64,000 nt of DNA from an uncultured Bacteroidales bacterium. GTDB lineage: Bacteria > Bacteroidota > Bacteroidia > Bacteroidales > UBA932. Of the stretch, positions 17,885 through 27,398 are shown piece by piece. The stretch spans positions 62,001-126,000 of the forward strand of contig CALVAC010000001.1 in the NCBI GenBank assembly GCA_944325435.1, written 5' to 3'. Below the pieces are notes generated by a model. That model had not been told where the DNA came from. It saw nothing but the letters and a program-made list of their open reading frames with translations, and did no database searches. The first letter of the stretch is position 1; every line of letters starts with the position of its first letter. A program made the position numbers and the translations under genes.

Positions 17885-19021
17885 ATGAAATTTGTGAAGA
17901 CTGCCGCCGATCCGCAGTCGGATGCCAGATGCGGGACAATCACGACTGACCACGGCGAGATACATACACCCATATTCATGCCTGTCGGCACGGCAGGCTC
18001 AGTCAAAGGCGTGTACCACAGGGATCTGAAAGAGGACATCGGAGCCGAGATAATCCTCGGCAACACCTATCATCTCTATCTGCGGCCAGGGCTGGACACG
18101 CTGCGGTCCGCCGGAGGACTGCACAGGTTCATCTCGTGGGACAGGCCTATACTTACGGACAGCGGAGGGTTCCAGGTGTTCTCCCTCGCCCCGATACGGA
18201 AATTCGCCAAGGACGGGAGCGGAGTGACATTCTCATCGCACATAGACGGCTCCAGGCACACCTTCACCCCTGAAAACAACATGGACACCCAGAGGGTGAT
18301 AGGTGCCGACATCGTCATGGCCCTGGACGAATGCACCCCGGGAGATGCGGACTACAGATATGCCAGGGAATCCCTCGTGAGGACGCAGGCGTGGCTGGAG
18401 AGATGCATCAGACATTTCGATGCCACGGAGCCTCTCTACGGATACTCGCAGGCTCTGTTCCCAATTGTACAGGGGTGCGTATATCCCGACCTCCGCAAGG
18501 CAGCCGTGGAACATGCGGCGAAGTTCGACAGGGAAGGCTATGCAATCGGCGGGCTCGCCGTCGGTGAACCTGTAGAAAAGATGTACGAAATGCTGGAGGT
18601 CACATGCCCTCTCCTGCCGGATGACCGTCCGCGCTACCTCATGGGCGTGGGCACACCCGCAAACATACTGGAGGCGATATCAAGAGGTGTAGACATGTTC
18701 GACTGCGTGATGCCTACCCGCAACGGACGCAACGGCATGATATTCACATGGAACGGCATCATGAACATGCGCAACCGCAAATGGGCGGATGATTTCTCCC
18801 CGATCGACCCTGAAGGGACATCTTTCGTGGACCGCACATACTCAAAGGCATACCTGAGGCATCTCTTTGTCGCAGGTGAGATATTCGCCGGACAGATAGC
18901 GAGCGAGCACAACCTGGCATTCTATCTTGAACTTGTCAGACAGGCCAGGCAACACATCCTGGCAGGGGATTTCAGACAATGGAAAGATGAGACCGTCAGG
19001 AGGGTGATGCAGAGGCTCTGA
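17885..19021 (+). CDS. tgt: tRNA-guanine transglycosylase
   Basis: Exchanges guanine 34 of certain tRNAs for the queuosine precursor. The 378-residue TIM-barrel protein has LTDSGGFQVFSL (catalytic Asp), GGLAVGEP, and DCVMPTRNGRNG with the second Asp. The zinc site of the classic enzyme (CxCxxC after SPIDPE) is absent here: the stretch reads PEGTSFVD with no cysteine, although the downstream SEHNL histidine remains. I recall the same loss in other Bacteroidetes Tgt proteins. The LptF-like gene follows by 31 bases. Confidence 0.93.
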   Translation: MKFVKTAADPQSDARCGTITTDHGEIHTPIFMPVGTAGSVKGVYHRDLKEDIGAEIILGNTYHLYLRPGLDTLRSAGGLHRFISWDRPILTDSGGFQVFSLAPIRKFAKDGSGVTFSSHIDGSRHTFTPENNMDTQRVIGADIVMALDECTPGDADYRYARESLVRTQAWLERCIRHFDATEPLYGYSQALFPIVQGCVYPDLRKAAVEHAAKFDREGYAIGGLAVGEPVEKMYEMLEVTCPLLPDDRPRYLMGVGTPANILEAISRGVDMFDCVMPTRNGRNGMIFTWNGIMNMRNRKWADDFSPIDPEGTSFVDRTYSKAYLRHLFVAGEIFAGQIASEHNLAFYLELVRQARQHILAGDFRQWKDETVRRVMQRL

Positions 19022-19052
19022 TGGCGGCAACATGTAAACAGATTGACAGACG

Positions 19053-20156
19053 ATGAGGAAATTCGATCTCAAGCCAAGGATTCTGGACCTTTATATCATG
19101 AAGAAGTTCATCATGACCTTCTTCATCGCCCTGCTGCTTATCATCGGCATTGTGATCATATTCGACATAAGCGAGAAGATAGACGACTTCGTGAGCAACG
19201 AAGCCCCGCTGAGCGAAATCATCTTCGACTACTATGTCAATTTCATCCCCTATTTCATGAACATGTTCAGTCCACTGTTCGTGTTCATCACGGTCATCTT
19301 CTTCACCTCAAAGATGGCTTCCAACTCGGAGATAGTGGCAATCCTGTCCTGCGGCATCAGCTTCCACAGGATGATGGTCCCGTACATTGTCTCCGCCGCA
19401 CTGATCGCCCTCTTTTCGCTGGGTCTCAACCTGTTTATCATCCCGAACGCCAACGCCCAGAGAGGCGAGTTCGAGGCGAAATACATCAGAGGGCACGGCA
19501 ATGTCATCACGGGAAGGAATGTGCACTACCAGATCTCTCCGGGAGAATTCGTCTTCGTGGAGTCGTTCAGCACATGGAACAACACCGCATACAGGTTCAC
19601 CCTTGAAAAGATAGAGGACAACAAGCTCGTGTCCAAGATATCGGCCGAGACGGCAGTCTGGGACAGCACATTCAGCGGATGGAGACTGAAAAAATATTTC
19701 ATCCGGGACTACACCGACAACCTGGAGGACCACATAAGGAGCGGCAGCGAGCTGGATACGGTCATAAACCTGAGTGTCAGCGACTTCTATATGAGGAAGC
19801 ACACAGTGGAGACTCTCTCGTACAAGAAGCTGAATGAACTTATCGCGACCCAGAAGATGAGAGGGGATGCGAATGTCAAACTCGCACAGATAGAAAAGCA
19901 TACACGATTCGCCATGCCTTTCTCCGCATTCATCCTGACCATCATGGGTGTGGCCCTGTCATCCAAGAAAAGGCGCGGAGGTATCGGATGGAACATAGCC
20001 ATCGGCATCGCCTTGGCTTTCACCTACATACTTTTCCTGCGATTCAGCCAGATGTTCGTCCACACAGGGGCAATGCCACCGGGACTTGCCATGTGGTTTC
20101 CTAACATCGTCTATGCCTTCATCGCCGGATTCTTGTACAAGATCGCTCCGAAATAA
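19053..20156 (+). CDS. LptF/LptG family permease
   Basis: A 367-residue inner-membrane component of the lipopolysaccharide transport bridge. It has three N-terminal helices (KKFIMTFFIALLLIIGIVII onward), a periplasmic jellyroll between about residues 130 and 270, and three C-terminal helices (FAMPFSAFILTIMGVALS). With the LptG-like part of the fused gene at 10924, the window holds both likely halves of the LptFG heterodimer, at separate loci. This shorter one is the probable LptF. It converges on the M3 peptidase gene with 14 bases between stops. Confidence 0.87.
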   Translation: MRKFDLKPRILDLYIMKKFIMTFFIALLLIIGIVIIFDISEKIDDFVSNEAPLSEIIFDYYVNFIPYFMNMFSPLFVFITVIFFTSKMASNSEIVAILSCGISFHRMMVPYIVSAALIALFSLGLNLFIIPNANAQRGEFEAKYIRGHGNVITGRNVHYQISPGEFVFVESFSTWNNTAYRFTLEKIEDNKLVSKISAETAVWDSTFSGWRLKKYFIRDYTDNLEDHIRSGSELDTVINLSVSDFYMRKHTVETLSYKKLNELIATQKMRGDANVKLAQIEKHTRFAMPFSAFILTIMGVALSSKKRRGGIGWNIAIGIALAFTYILFLRFSQMFVHTGAMPPGLAMWFPNIVYAFIAGFLYKIAPK

Positions 20157-20170
20157 CGGGACTGCCATCA

Positions 20171-22279
20171 TTATTCCAGAGATTCAGGATGGTCCAGGCC
20201 AAGTTTCTTCAACAGGGCCTCAGGCTCCGGGTCATGGCCTCTGAAATTCCTGTACAGTACAGATGGATCGACGCTGCCGCCTTTCTCCAGGATATTGTGG
20301 CGGAACGAGGCCGCCGTCGCCTTGTCGAATATACCGTTCTCCTTGAAGAGAGAGAAGGCATCAGCCTCGAGCACCTCTGCCCATTTGTAAGAATAGTACC
20401 CGGCAGAATACCCTCCGGAGAAGATGTGTCCGAAAGTCGGTGACATGGCAGTGCCCGGCACGGCAGGCAATACCGCACATCTGCTGACAGTCTTCTGCTC
20501 GAACTCTACAGTGCTTTCTTCCGGAAGCTCTTTCAGGGTGTGCCAGGCCATGTCAAGGATACCGAACTGCAGCTGCCTTACCTGGGAATAGCCGGACAGA
20601 TAGTTCTTGGCCGCGACAATCTTGTCTATCAGTTCATCCGGGATTACCTCCCCTGTCCTGTAGTCCCTTGCAAACGAATCCAGATATTCCGGTTCGTATG
20701 CCCAGTTCTCCATGATCTGGGACGGGAGCTCCACAAAATCCCTTGCGACATTGGTCCCCGTAAGGGAACCGTACCGTCCTTCCGCCAGCATCCCGTGCAG
20801 GGCATGTCCGAACTCGTGCAGGAATGTGGTCAGCTCGTCATGGGTGATGAGAGATGGTTCCGAACCTGTCGGTCTGGTGAAATTGGTCACTATGCTGATG
20901 AAAGGCCGGTACTCCACACCATCGTATATGCTCTGCCCCCTGAACTCTGTCATCCATGCGCCGCTGCGCTTGCTCTCCCTCGGGAAGAAGTCCGCATAGA
21001 ACAGGGCAAGATGCTTTCCATCCTCATCCTTCACATCATATACCTTCACATCCTTGTGATATCCAAGGATATCCGGTCTCTCCTCGAAAGAGATGCCGTA
21101 AAGCCGTTCAGCCAGGCCGAACACGGCATCGATGCAGTTCTCCAGCCGGAAATACGGCTTGAGCTGCTCCTCATTGAAAGCGAAACGCGACTCCTTGTAT
21201 CTCTCCGCCCAGAAGCTGAAATCCCATGGCATCAGCTCATCCCCGGTAAAGCCATGCTCCTTCGCATAGCCGAAGATCTCTTTCACCTCATGTACCGCAT
21301 ACGGGAGCGACGGTTCGAGAAGCCGCTCAAGAAAATCTTCAACTGCCGCCGTTGTCCTGGCCATTTTCTCCTCCAGGGCATAGTCCGCGTAAGTTCCGTA
21401 ACCGAGCAGCTCCGCTATCTTCATTCTCAGCTCCACAATCTTCCTGACCGTCCCGGTATTGTCGAATTCTCCCCCGACAGCCTTGGTGGAATTCCCCATA
21501 TACATTTGCTTGCGCAGTTCCCTGTCGACGCAGAACTTCATGAACGGGGCATAGCACGGATAGTCCAGAGTGAAGACCCAGCCATCAAGCCCCTTTTCCC
21601 GGGCATACTGCTCCCCCATATCCCTGACATACTGGGGCAGACCTGCCAGGTCGTTGACATCCGTCACGTGGATATAGAATGCGTTGGTCGCCGCCAGACT
21701 GTTCTTCTGGAACTGGAGAGACAGCAGAGACAGTTCTTCAGAATATCTGCTGAAAAGCTCCTTGTCCTCCGGAGACAGGTTCGCGCCGTTCCTTGCGAAT
21801 GACCTGTATGTATCCTCCAGAAGCTTCATCTGGTCCGGAGCGAGGGAAAGGGAATCCTTCTGTGCATAGACAGCCTTGACCCTCTCGAAAAGCTTTTCGT
21901 TGAGGGAGACATACATGGAATATTCCGTCATCATGGGAGAGACCTTCTCCGCAATCTCCTGCATACTGTCATCCGTATCTGCCTCGTTGAGATTATAAAA
22001 AATGCCGGAGACCCTGTCCAGAAGCCTGCCGCTGTATTCCAGAGCCTCTATCGTGTTGGCGAAGTCCGGAGCATCAGGATTGGCGACTATCGCATCTATC
22101 TCCGCCTTGGCCTGGCGGATACCCTCCTCGAAAGCCGGAATGTAATGCTCGTTCCTGATTCTGTCAAACGGCGGAGCCCCGTACGGAAGGGCCGATTCGG
22201 TAAAAAAAGGATTTTCCATAGTATTGCACGATGTAAAAATGGCCAGTGCGGCACCGGCCGCTGCAACTGTTCTTTTCAT
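20171..22279 (-). CDS. M3 family oligopeptidase/dipeptidyl carboxypeptidase lipoprotein
   Basis: A 702-residue zinc peptidase with the thimet-oligopeptidase motif FLHEFGHALH (about residue 475), and the distal SGGYSAGYYSYKW segment typical of Dcp/OpdA relatives. It cuts short peptides. The N-terminus (MKRTVAAAGAALAIFTSCNTM) is a lipoprotein signal with lipobox Cys18, so this copy acts in the periplasm or on the outer membrane, unlike the cytoplasmic E. coli enzymes. It starts 7 bases after the zinc-ribbon gene and is probably co-transcribed with it. Confidence 0.93.
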   Translation of the reverse strand: MKRTVAAAGAALAIFTSCNTMENPFFTESALPYGAPPFDRIRNEHYIPAFEEGIRQAKAEIDAIVANPDAPDFANTIEALEYSGRLLDRVSGIFYNLNEADTDDSMQEIAEKVSPMMTEYSMYVSLNEKLFERVKAVYAQKDSLSLAPDQMKLLEDTYRSFARNGANLSPEDKELFSRYSEELSLLSLQFQKNSLAATNAFYIHVTDVNDLAGLPQYVRDMGEQYAREKGLDGWVFTLDYPCYAPFMKFCVDRELRKQMYMGNSTKAVGGEFDNTGTVRKIVELRMKIAELLGYGTYADYALEEKMARTTAAVEDFLERLLEPSLPYAVHEVKEIFGYAKEHGFTGDELMPWDFSFWAERYKESRFAFNEEQLKPYFRLENCIDAVFGLAERLYGISFEERPDILGYHKDVKVYDVKDEDGKHLALFYADFFPRESKRSGAWMTEFRGQSIYDGVEYRPFISIVTNFTRPTGSEPSLITHDELTTFLHEFGHALHGMLAEGRYGSLTGTNVARDFVELPSQIMENWAYEPEYLDSFARDYRTGEVIPDELIDKIVAAKNYLSGYSQVRQLQFGILDMAWHTLKELPEESTVEFEQKTVSRCAVLPAVPGTAMSPTFGHIFSGGYSAGYYSYKWAEVLEADAFSLFKENGIFDKATAASFRHNILEKGGSVDPSVLYRNFRGHDPEPEALLKKLGLDHPESLE

Positions 22280-22286
22280 GGCTGTA

Positions 22287-22724
22287 TCATTTCTCTTTCA
22301 AGGAAACATTCTGCAAATTTAATGAAACATCCCGAGATTTGTCCCAATTCTTCAAAATCCCTGGCCTTGATATGGAAATCACCCTGTCCGACATGACTGT
22401 GAATGTGATGTCGAAGCACCCGAACTCATCATGTCTCCTGACCTTATGATATGATGTGACATAGTCGAAGTTGAACCCCATCTGACGGAGTTCCGCGACA
22501 CTTATATTGTCCAGCCCGAGCTTCAGGACCCTTTCCAGGATATTGTGGTTCTTTTCCAGAGCCGACAGGACCTTGACCTTGATGCCACGGCTTCCCCTTG
22601 CCCTGCGGTTGTTGTACCTGTTCTTGCAGGTCTCGCAGCAGAATTTCTTGTCCTGCCGTCCGTATTCTATCCTGTCGCCGCATTCCAGGCACCTGGCCTT
22701 GTATGTTCCTGAATCGTATTCCAT
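22287..22724 (-). CDS. Small zinc-ribbon protein of unknown function
   Basis: A 145-residue cytoplasmic protein. The N-terminal 35 residues hold a zinc ribbon (CLECGDRI and CCETCKNRYNNRRAR), followed by a basic stretch and a helical/mixed domain (LEKNHNILERVLKLGLDNISVAELRQMGFNFDYVTS). The ribbon resembles those in short Bacteroidetes proteins annotated as DUF2116-like, but I cannot assign a function. DNA or RNA binding is a guess from the ribbon and basic tract. The ATG at 22724 starts directly before the ribbon. Confidence 0.7.
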   Translation of the reverse strand: MEYDSGTYKARCLECGDRIEYGRQDKKFCCETCKNRYNNRRARGSRGIKVKVLSALEKNHNILERVLKLGLDNISVAELRQMGFNFDYVTSYHKVRRHDEFGCFDITFTVMSDRVISISRPGILKNWDKSRDVSLNLQNVSLKEK

Positions 22725-23057
22725 CTTTTTTGTCCAAATATCACTCTGCAGACGCACATAAACAACCCCTCCCGGCTCACTTTATACGTTTCGGGTGATG
22801 TTTTTTCTGTTTTGAGTATATCTGTCTCAGGTTCCGATATCTTTTAACCTTTTTTATTGATTTACAGCGGAACACAAGAAAAGCACCATCGCCTGAACCG
22901 TTTCCGCAAAAAAAGGAAAAACAAAACCATAAAAAAGAAAAAGCCGCAGCGGTCTCCGGTCCGGCTCTCGGAACGGAAACATATTTTCGTTTACTTTGCC
23001 CTGTCCCGCAGTGTGCACACGGAAACGGGGAAGAATAACCTGATAAACAGACATTTT
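22725..23057. other. 333-base intergenic stretch between divergent genes
   Basis: Separates the zinc-ribbon gene (minus) from ssb (plus). The strand carrying ssb has several A-rich and T-rich runs (for example around 22801-22860 and 22905-22945). A TACTTTG sequence (22992-22998) is one base short of a TAnnTTTG promoter box for ssb. An in-frame extension of ssb into this stretch exists but is lysine-rich with no family match. No clear RNA gene or terminator was seen. Confidence 0.5.
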
Positions 23058-23396
23058 ATGGAACAGCTGAACAGAATTGAACTGAGGGGGAATGTCGGTA
23101 ATGTACGGTTCTCCGAAGCAGGAACAGGGAAGATGGCCAGGTTCTCACTCGCCACCAACTATCTCTACAAAAACAAGGACGGGGATGGCTCAGTCGAAAC
23201 CACGTGGCACAATGTGGTGGCGTGGGAAAGCAGGTCCATTCCGGATATCTCCATCATAGAAAAAGGCTGCCCGCTGTATGTGTGCGGAAGAGTCAGGAAC
23301 TCGAAATACACAGCGGCGGACGGTGTCGAGAAGCAGTTTTTCGAGGTGGTTGCAAGCAGAATATGCAAGGTTGAGGAGACTGCAGTGAACCGCTGA
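23058..23396 (+). CDS. ssb: Single-stranded DNA-binding protein, short form
   Basis: A 112-residue OB-fold protein: MEQLNRIELRGNVGNVRF, GKMARFSLATNYLY, TTWHNVVAWES and the GCPLYVCGRVRNSKY strand are standard Ssb features. It ends right after the OB fold and lacks the acidic C-terminal tail (DDxxPF) that recruits partner proteins, so it may be a second, specialised Ssb rather than the main replication protein. The ATG at 23058 starts the domain; the longer frame is rejected. No neighbour suggests a special role. Confidence 0.87.
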   Translation: MEQLNRIELRGNVGNVRFSEAGTGKMARFSLATNYLYKNKDGDGSVETTWHNVVAWESRSIPDISIIEKGCPLYVCGRVRNSKYTAADGVEKQFFEVVASRICKVEETAVNR

Positions 23397-23465
23397 TTCA
23401 AGGTCAATGGCCAGGCATCGCGCTGCATTGCCGTCAGATACCTGCCGACAAATATCTGCAGCAGA

Positions 23466-23497
23466 TTTGAATTTTTCAAAATATAGACATATCTTTG
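23466..23497 (+). promoter_or_regulatory. Promoter for pflB (TTTG-N20-TATCTTTG)
   Basis: TTTG at 23466-23469 and TATCTTTG at 23490-23497, separated by 20 bases, match both Bacteroidetes promoter elements and their spacing. The predicted start is about 25 bases before the pflB ATG. Confidence 0.65.
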
Positions 23498-23526
23498 CGC
23501 CCTCGAAAACTTAAGGCAGATAAAAT

Positions 23527-25755
23527 ATGAATATCGACGGAAAATTCAAAGACGGTGCCTGGTCCTCCAGAATCGATGTATCAGATTTCGTTTACAACAA
23601 CATCACCCCATACGAAGGGGATGCATCATTCCTTCAAGGACCGACAGACCGCACCAGAAAGCTCTGGGCAATATGCACAGGAGCTCTGGCCGAAGAAAGG
23701 GCCAACGGCGGAATCCGCGCAATCGATCCCAAGACCATTTCGACAATCACTTCCCACGCAGCCGGGTATATAGACAGGGACAACGAGCTGATTGTCGGCC
23801 TGCAGACCGATGAACTGCTCAAGAGGGCCATCAAGCCATTCGGAGGATGGCATGTGGTGGAAAAGGCGTGCAGGGAAAACGGAGTCGAGCTTGACCCTGA
23901 AGTGAAGAAGATATTCACGCATTACAGGAAAACGCACAATGATGGTGTATTCGATGTATATACCGAAGAGATACGCAGGTTCCGCTCACTCGGATTCCTG
24001 ACAGGTCTTCCGGACAACTATTCGAGAGGCCGCATCATAGGTGACTACAGGAGACTTGCCCTCTATGGGGCCGACAGGCTGATCGAGGCGAAGAAAGCGG
24101 ATCTGGCCGGGCTCACCGGCCCGATGACTGAATCGAGGATCCGTCTCCGCGAAGAGGTGGCCGACCAGATCAAGGCTCTCGGTGAAATAAAGACCCTCGG
24201 AGAGATGTACGGACTTGAGCTGGGCCGTCCTGCCCTCAATGCCCACGAAGCCATACAGTGGGTGTATATGGCATATCTTGCCGCTGTGAAAGAGCAGGAT
24301 GGGGCAGCAATGTCTCTCGGGAACGTGTCATCGTTCCTGGACATCTACATCCAGTATGACCTCGATCACGGCATCATCGACGAGACATTCGCACAGGAGC
24401 TCATTGACCAGTTCGTGATGAAGCTCAGGATGGTGAGACACCTGAGAATGAATTCCTACAACGACATATTCGGAGGTGACCCTACCTGGATCACGGAATC
24501 GATAGGAGGAAGGTTCAAGGATGGGAAGGTCAAGGTGACAAAGACATCGTTCCGCTTCCTGCAGACGCTGTACAACCTCGGGCCAGCCCCGGAACCTAAC
24601 ATGACCGTCCTCTGGAGTCCGGATCTCCCGGAAGGGTTCAAGGATTTCTGTGCGAAGGTATCCATCGACACAAGCTCCGTACAGTATGAGAACGATGACC
24701 TCATGAAGAAAGTGCGTGGCTGCGATGACTATGGGATAGCATGCTGCGTATCTTACCAGGCCATCGGAAAGGCAATCCAGTTCTTCGGTGCGCGCGCCAA
24801 CCTCGCAAAAGCGCTTCTCCTGGCAATCAACGGAGGCCGTTGTGAAAACACAGGCACGCTGATGGTCTCCGGCATCGAGCCTCTCAAGAGCGATGTGCTC
24901 GACTACGAGGAAGTGCTTGCAAACTACAAGAAAGTGCTGCATGAAGTGGCCAGAGTCTACAACGATGCAATGAACATCATCCACTACATGCATGACAAAT
25001 ATGACTATGAAAGATCACAGATGGCATTCATAGACACGGATCCTGCCATCAATCTCGCATACGGGGCCGCAGGGCTTTCCATTGCCGCCGACTCGCTTTC
25101 CGCAATCAAGTATGCCAAAGTGACGGCGCACCGCAATGCGGATGGGCTTACGGATGCGTTCGACATAGAGGGAGAGTATCCTTGCTACGGCAATGATGAT
25201 GACAGGGTGGACAGCATCGCCGAAGGCCTTGTGAAGTATTTCAACGAAGAGCTGTGCAAACTGCCTATATACAAGAACGCAATGCCGACACTCTCCATCC
25301 TCACCATCACCTCGAACGTGATGTACGGGAAGAAGACCGGAGCCACACCTGACGGCAGGCTGAAAGGCGTGGCATTCGCACCTGGGGCAAACCCGATGCA
25401 CGGACGCGACAGCCACGGAGCCATTGCTTCATTGAGCTCTGTCGCAAAGCTGGACTATAACGATGCAATGGACGGCATCAGCAACACATTCTCCATCGTT
25501 CCGAAATCCCTTGGCCCGACAGACAGGGACAAGGTGGAGAATCTCGTGACAATGATGGACGGGTACTTCACCAAGGGGGCACATCACCTCAACGTGAATG
25601 TTCTCAACAGGGAAATGCTGGAAGATGCCATGGAGCATCCGGAGAACTACCCGCAGCTTACCATCAGGGTATCAGGCTATGCCGTGAACTTCACGAGACT
25701 CAGCCGCGAACACCAGCTGGAGGTAATCGCCAGGACATTCCACGAGTCAATGTAG
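23527..25755 (+). CDS. pflB: Formate C-acetyltransferase (pyruvate formate-lyase)
   Basis: Glycyl-radical enzyme that splits pyruvate with CoA into acetyl-CoA and formate under anaerobic conditions. The 742-residue protein has the catalytic Cys406-Cys407 in GIACCVSYQ and the radical Gly717 in RVSGYAV, together with the conserved [20 protein letters not shown] and [14 protein letters not shown] segments. The activase gene follows after 2 bases. No formate transporter is adjacent. The presence of pfl fits a strictly fermentative lifestyle. Confidence 0.97.
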   Translation: MNIDGKFKDGAWSSRIDVSDFVYNNITPYEGDASFLQGPTDRTRKLWAICTGALAEERANGGIRAIDPKTISTITSHAAGYIDRDNELIVGLQTDELLKRAIKPFGGWHVVEKACRENGVELDPEVKKIFTHYRKTHNDGVFDVYTEEIRRFRSLGFLTGLPDNYSRGRIIGDYRRLALYGADRLIEAKKADLAGLTGPMTESRIRLREEVADQIKALGEIKTLGEMYGLELGRPALNAHEAIQWVYMAYLAAVKEQDGAAMSLGNVSSFLDIYIQYDLDHGIIDETFAQELIDQFVMKLRMVRHLRMNSYNDIFGGDPTWITESIGGRFKDGKVKVTKTSFRFLQTLYNLGPAPEPNMTVLWSPDLPEGFKDFCAKVSIDTSSVQYENDDLMKKVRGCDDYGIACCVSYQAIGKAIQFFGARANLAKALLLAINGGRCENTGTLMVSGIEPLKSDVLDYEEVLANYKKVLHEVARVYNDAMNIIHYMHDKYDYERSQMAFIDTDPAINLAYGAAGLSIAADSLSAIKYAKVTAHRNADGLTDAFDIEGEYPCYGNDDDRVDSIAEGLVKYFNEELCKLPIYKNAMPTLSILTITSNVMYGKKTGATPDGRLKGVAFAPGANPMHGRDSHGAIASLSSVAKLDYNDAMDGISNTFSIVPKSLGPTDRDKVENLVTMMDGYFTKGAHHLNVNVLNREMLEDAMEHPENYPQLTIRVSGYAVNFTRLSREHQLEVIARTFHESM

Positions 25756-25757
25756 AC

Positions 25758-26486
25758 ATGGGACTTAAAGTACATTCATACGAATCTCTTGGGACATACG
25801 ACGGGCCGGGCATAAGGCTCGTCGTATTTCTTCAGGGATGTCCTTTCCGCTGTCTCTACTGCGCGAATCCGGATACGATAAGTTTTGAAGGAGGCACAGA
25901 CACTGCGGCTCAGGAGATTGTCAGGAGGGCACTGAACGAAAAACCGTTTTTCGGGAAACGGGGTGGCGTGACTTTCTCGGGAGGAGAACCGACCGCCCAG
26001 GCAAAGGATCTGATACCGATAGTGAAAGACCTGAAATCAAACGGCATAAATGTCTGTATCGACACCAATGGCGGTATCTGGAACAGCGATGTGGAGGGAC
26101 TCCTCGGACTTGCCGACCTCACCTTGCTGGACATCAAGGAATTCAACGGCACACGGCACAGAGAGATTACGGGACGGGACAATACCGTCACCCTCCGTAC
26201 TGCACAGTGGCTGGAAGAGAACGGGAAGCCGTTCTGGCTGAGATATGTCCTTGTGCCTGGACTGAGTGACTTCGAGGAGGATATCAGAGCACTCGGTGAG
26301 CATTTCAAGGACTACAGGATGATACAGCGTGTGGAGATTCTGCCATACCACACTCTCGGCAAGCACAAGTACGAGACATTGGGCTGGGAATACCTGCTGA
26401 AAGACACGCCTCTGAACACTCCGGAACAGCTGGCCAGAGCCAGAGCCATATTTGATGGATATTTCAGCTGCGTAATGGTGAACTGA
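25758..26486 (+). CDS. pflA: Pyruvate formate-lyase activating enzyme
   Basis: Radical SAM enzyme that installs the glycyl radical on PflB. The 242-residue protein has the CxxxCxxC cluster at Cys28, Cys32 and Cys35 (GCPFRCLYC), the GGEPTAQ motif, and the DTNG segment. It begins 2 bases after pflB and is clearly co-transcribed. Length and motifs are standard for PflA. Confidence 0.96.
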   Translation: MGLKVHSYESLGTYDGPGIRLVVFLQGCPFRCLYCANPDTISFEGGTDTAAQEIVRRALNEKPFFGKRGGVTFSGGEPTAQAKDLIPIVKDLKSNGINVCIDTNGGIWNSDVEGLLGLADLTLLDIKEFNGTRHREITGRDNTVTLRTAQWLEENGKPFWLRYVLVPGLSDFEEDIRALGEHFKDYRMIQRVEILPYHTLGKHKYETLGWEYLLKDTPLNTPEQLARARAIFDGYFSCVMVN

Positions 26487-26529
26487 AGACAGAACTTGCT
26501 ATATTAGCAGTCTGTTAAAACATACTGCA

Positions 26530-27381
26530 ATGTCACAGAAGGTAGCGCTGGTCCTCTCAAGCGGAGGACCGAGAGGTTTTGCATATATCGGAGCCATTGA
26601 AGAACTCGAGAGCAGAGGCTATGAGATAACATCCGTGGCCGGGACATCAATCGGCTCTCTCATCGGGGGCATCTATGCAGCCGGGAAACTGGAGGAGGTC
26701 AAAGAATGGCTGTTTGACCTGGATGCCTGGAAAGTTTTCTCACTTATGGATATCTCCATCAGTTTCAGCCATCTCGTAAAAGGAGACAGGATAATCGAAG
26801 CCCTCAAGGAGATTGTCCCGGATACGGACATCGAGAACCTGAGGATTCCATACAAGGCTATAGCCACAGATTTCTACACAGGAGAAGAGGTCGTGTTCGA
26901 GACAGGCAATCTGTTCAAGGCAATCCGGGCCTCCATATCCATACCATCCCTGTTCCGTCCTGCGGAAACAGATGGAAGAACCCTTATCGATGGAGGCATC
27001 GCCAATGTCATCCCGCTCGACCGCGTGTCAAGGACTCCGGGAGACATTATGGTCGCATTCGATGTGAACGCAATAGATGTGGAACAGATAAAAAAGATCA
27101 GCGAAGACGATTCTTGGGATGAATACAATCTCTCGGATCCGGAAAGAGGCTTCCATTCCATACTTGGCAGGACCTTCTCCCTGATGAATATGGTCAACAC
27201 CAGGCTCTCCCTAAGGATAACTACCCCGGACATTCTGGTAAAAATGCCGTTTGATGCATACGGAGCCATATCTGACTATGCAAAGGCAAGGGAAATCTCC
27301 GGGAAAGGACGGGAGCTTATGAGCGCGGCACTTGACGAATACGAGGCGTTGAGGACAATTCCGGGAAATGCTGTCATCTGA
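26530..27381 (+). CDS. Patatin-like phospholipase
   Basis: A 283-residue cytoplasmic or membrane-associated lipase of the patatin/RssA type. It has the oxyanion loop SSGGPRGFAYIGAIEEL (residues about 10-26), the nucleophile motif GTSIGS, and DGGIAN with the catalytic Asp. It likely cleaves phospholipid acyl chains; substrate unknown. The gene is 43 bases after pflA and could share its transcript. It converges on the histidine kinase gene with 17 bases between stops. Confidence 0.87.
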   Translation: MSQKVALVLSSGGPRGFAYIGAIEELESRGYEITSVAGTSIGSLIGGIYAAGKLEEVKEWLFDLDAWKVFSLMDISISFSHLVKGDRIIEALKEIVPDTDIENLRIPYKAIATDFYTGEEVVFETGNLFKAIRASISIPSLFRPAETDGRTLIDGGIANVIPLDRVSRTPGDIMVAFDVNAIDVEQIKKISEDDSWDEYNLSDPERGFHSILGRTFSLMNMVNTRLSLRITTPDILVKMPFDAYGAISDYAKAREISGKGRELMSAALDEYEALRTIPGNAVI

Positions 27382-27398
27382 CAGAGAAGCAATGCGTG

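Noticed and set aside
20540-21802. Long open frame (420 codons) on the plus strand
   Set aside because: It is antisense to the M3 peptidase gene, has no recognisable domain, and long antisense frames are expected in GC-rich DNA.
22857-23057. N-terminal extension of ssb
   Set aside because: The extension is a Lys/Arg-rich translation of an A-rich intergenic stretch with no family match; the OB fold starts at the ATG at 23058.
26501-26508. TATATTAG before the patatin gene as a promoter
   Set aside because: One base off the TAnnTTTG consensus and no -33 element; the gene may simply be read through from pflA.
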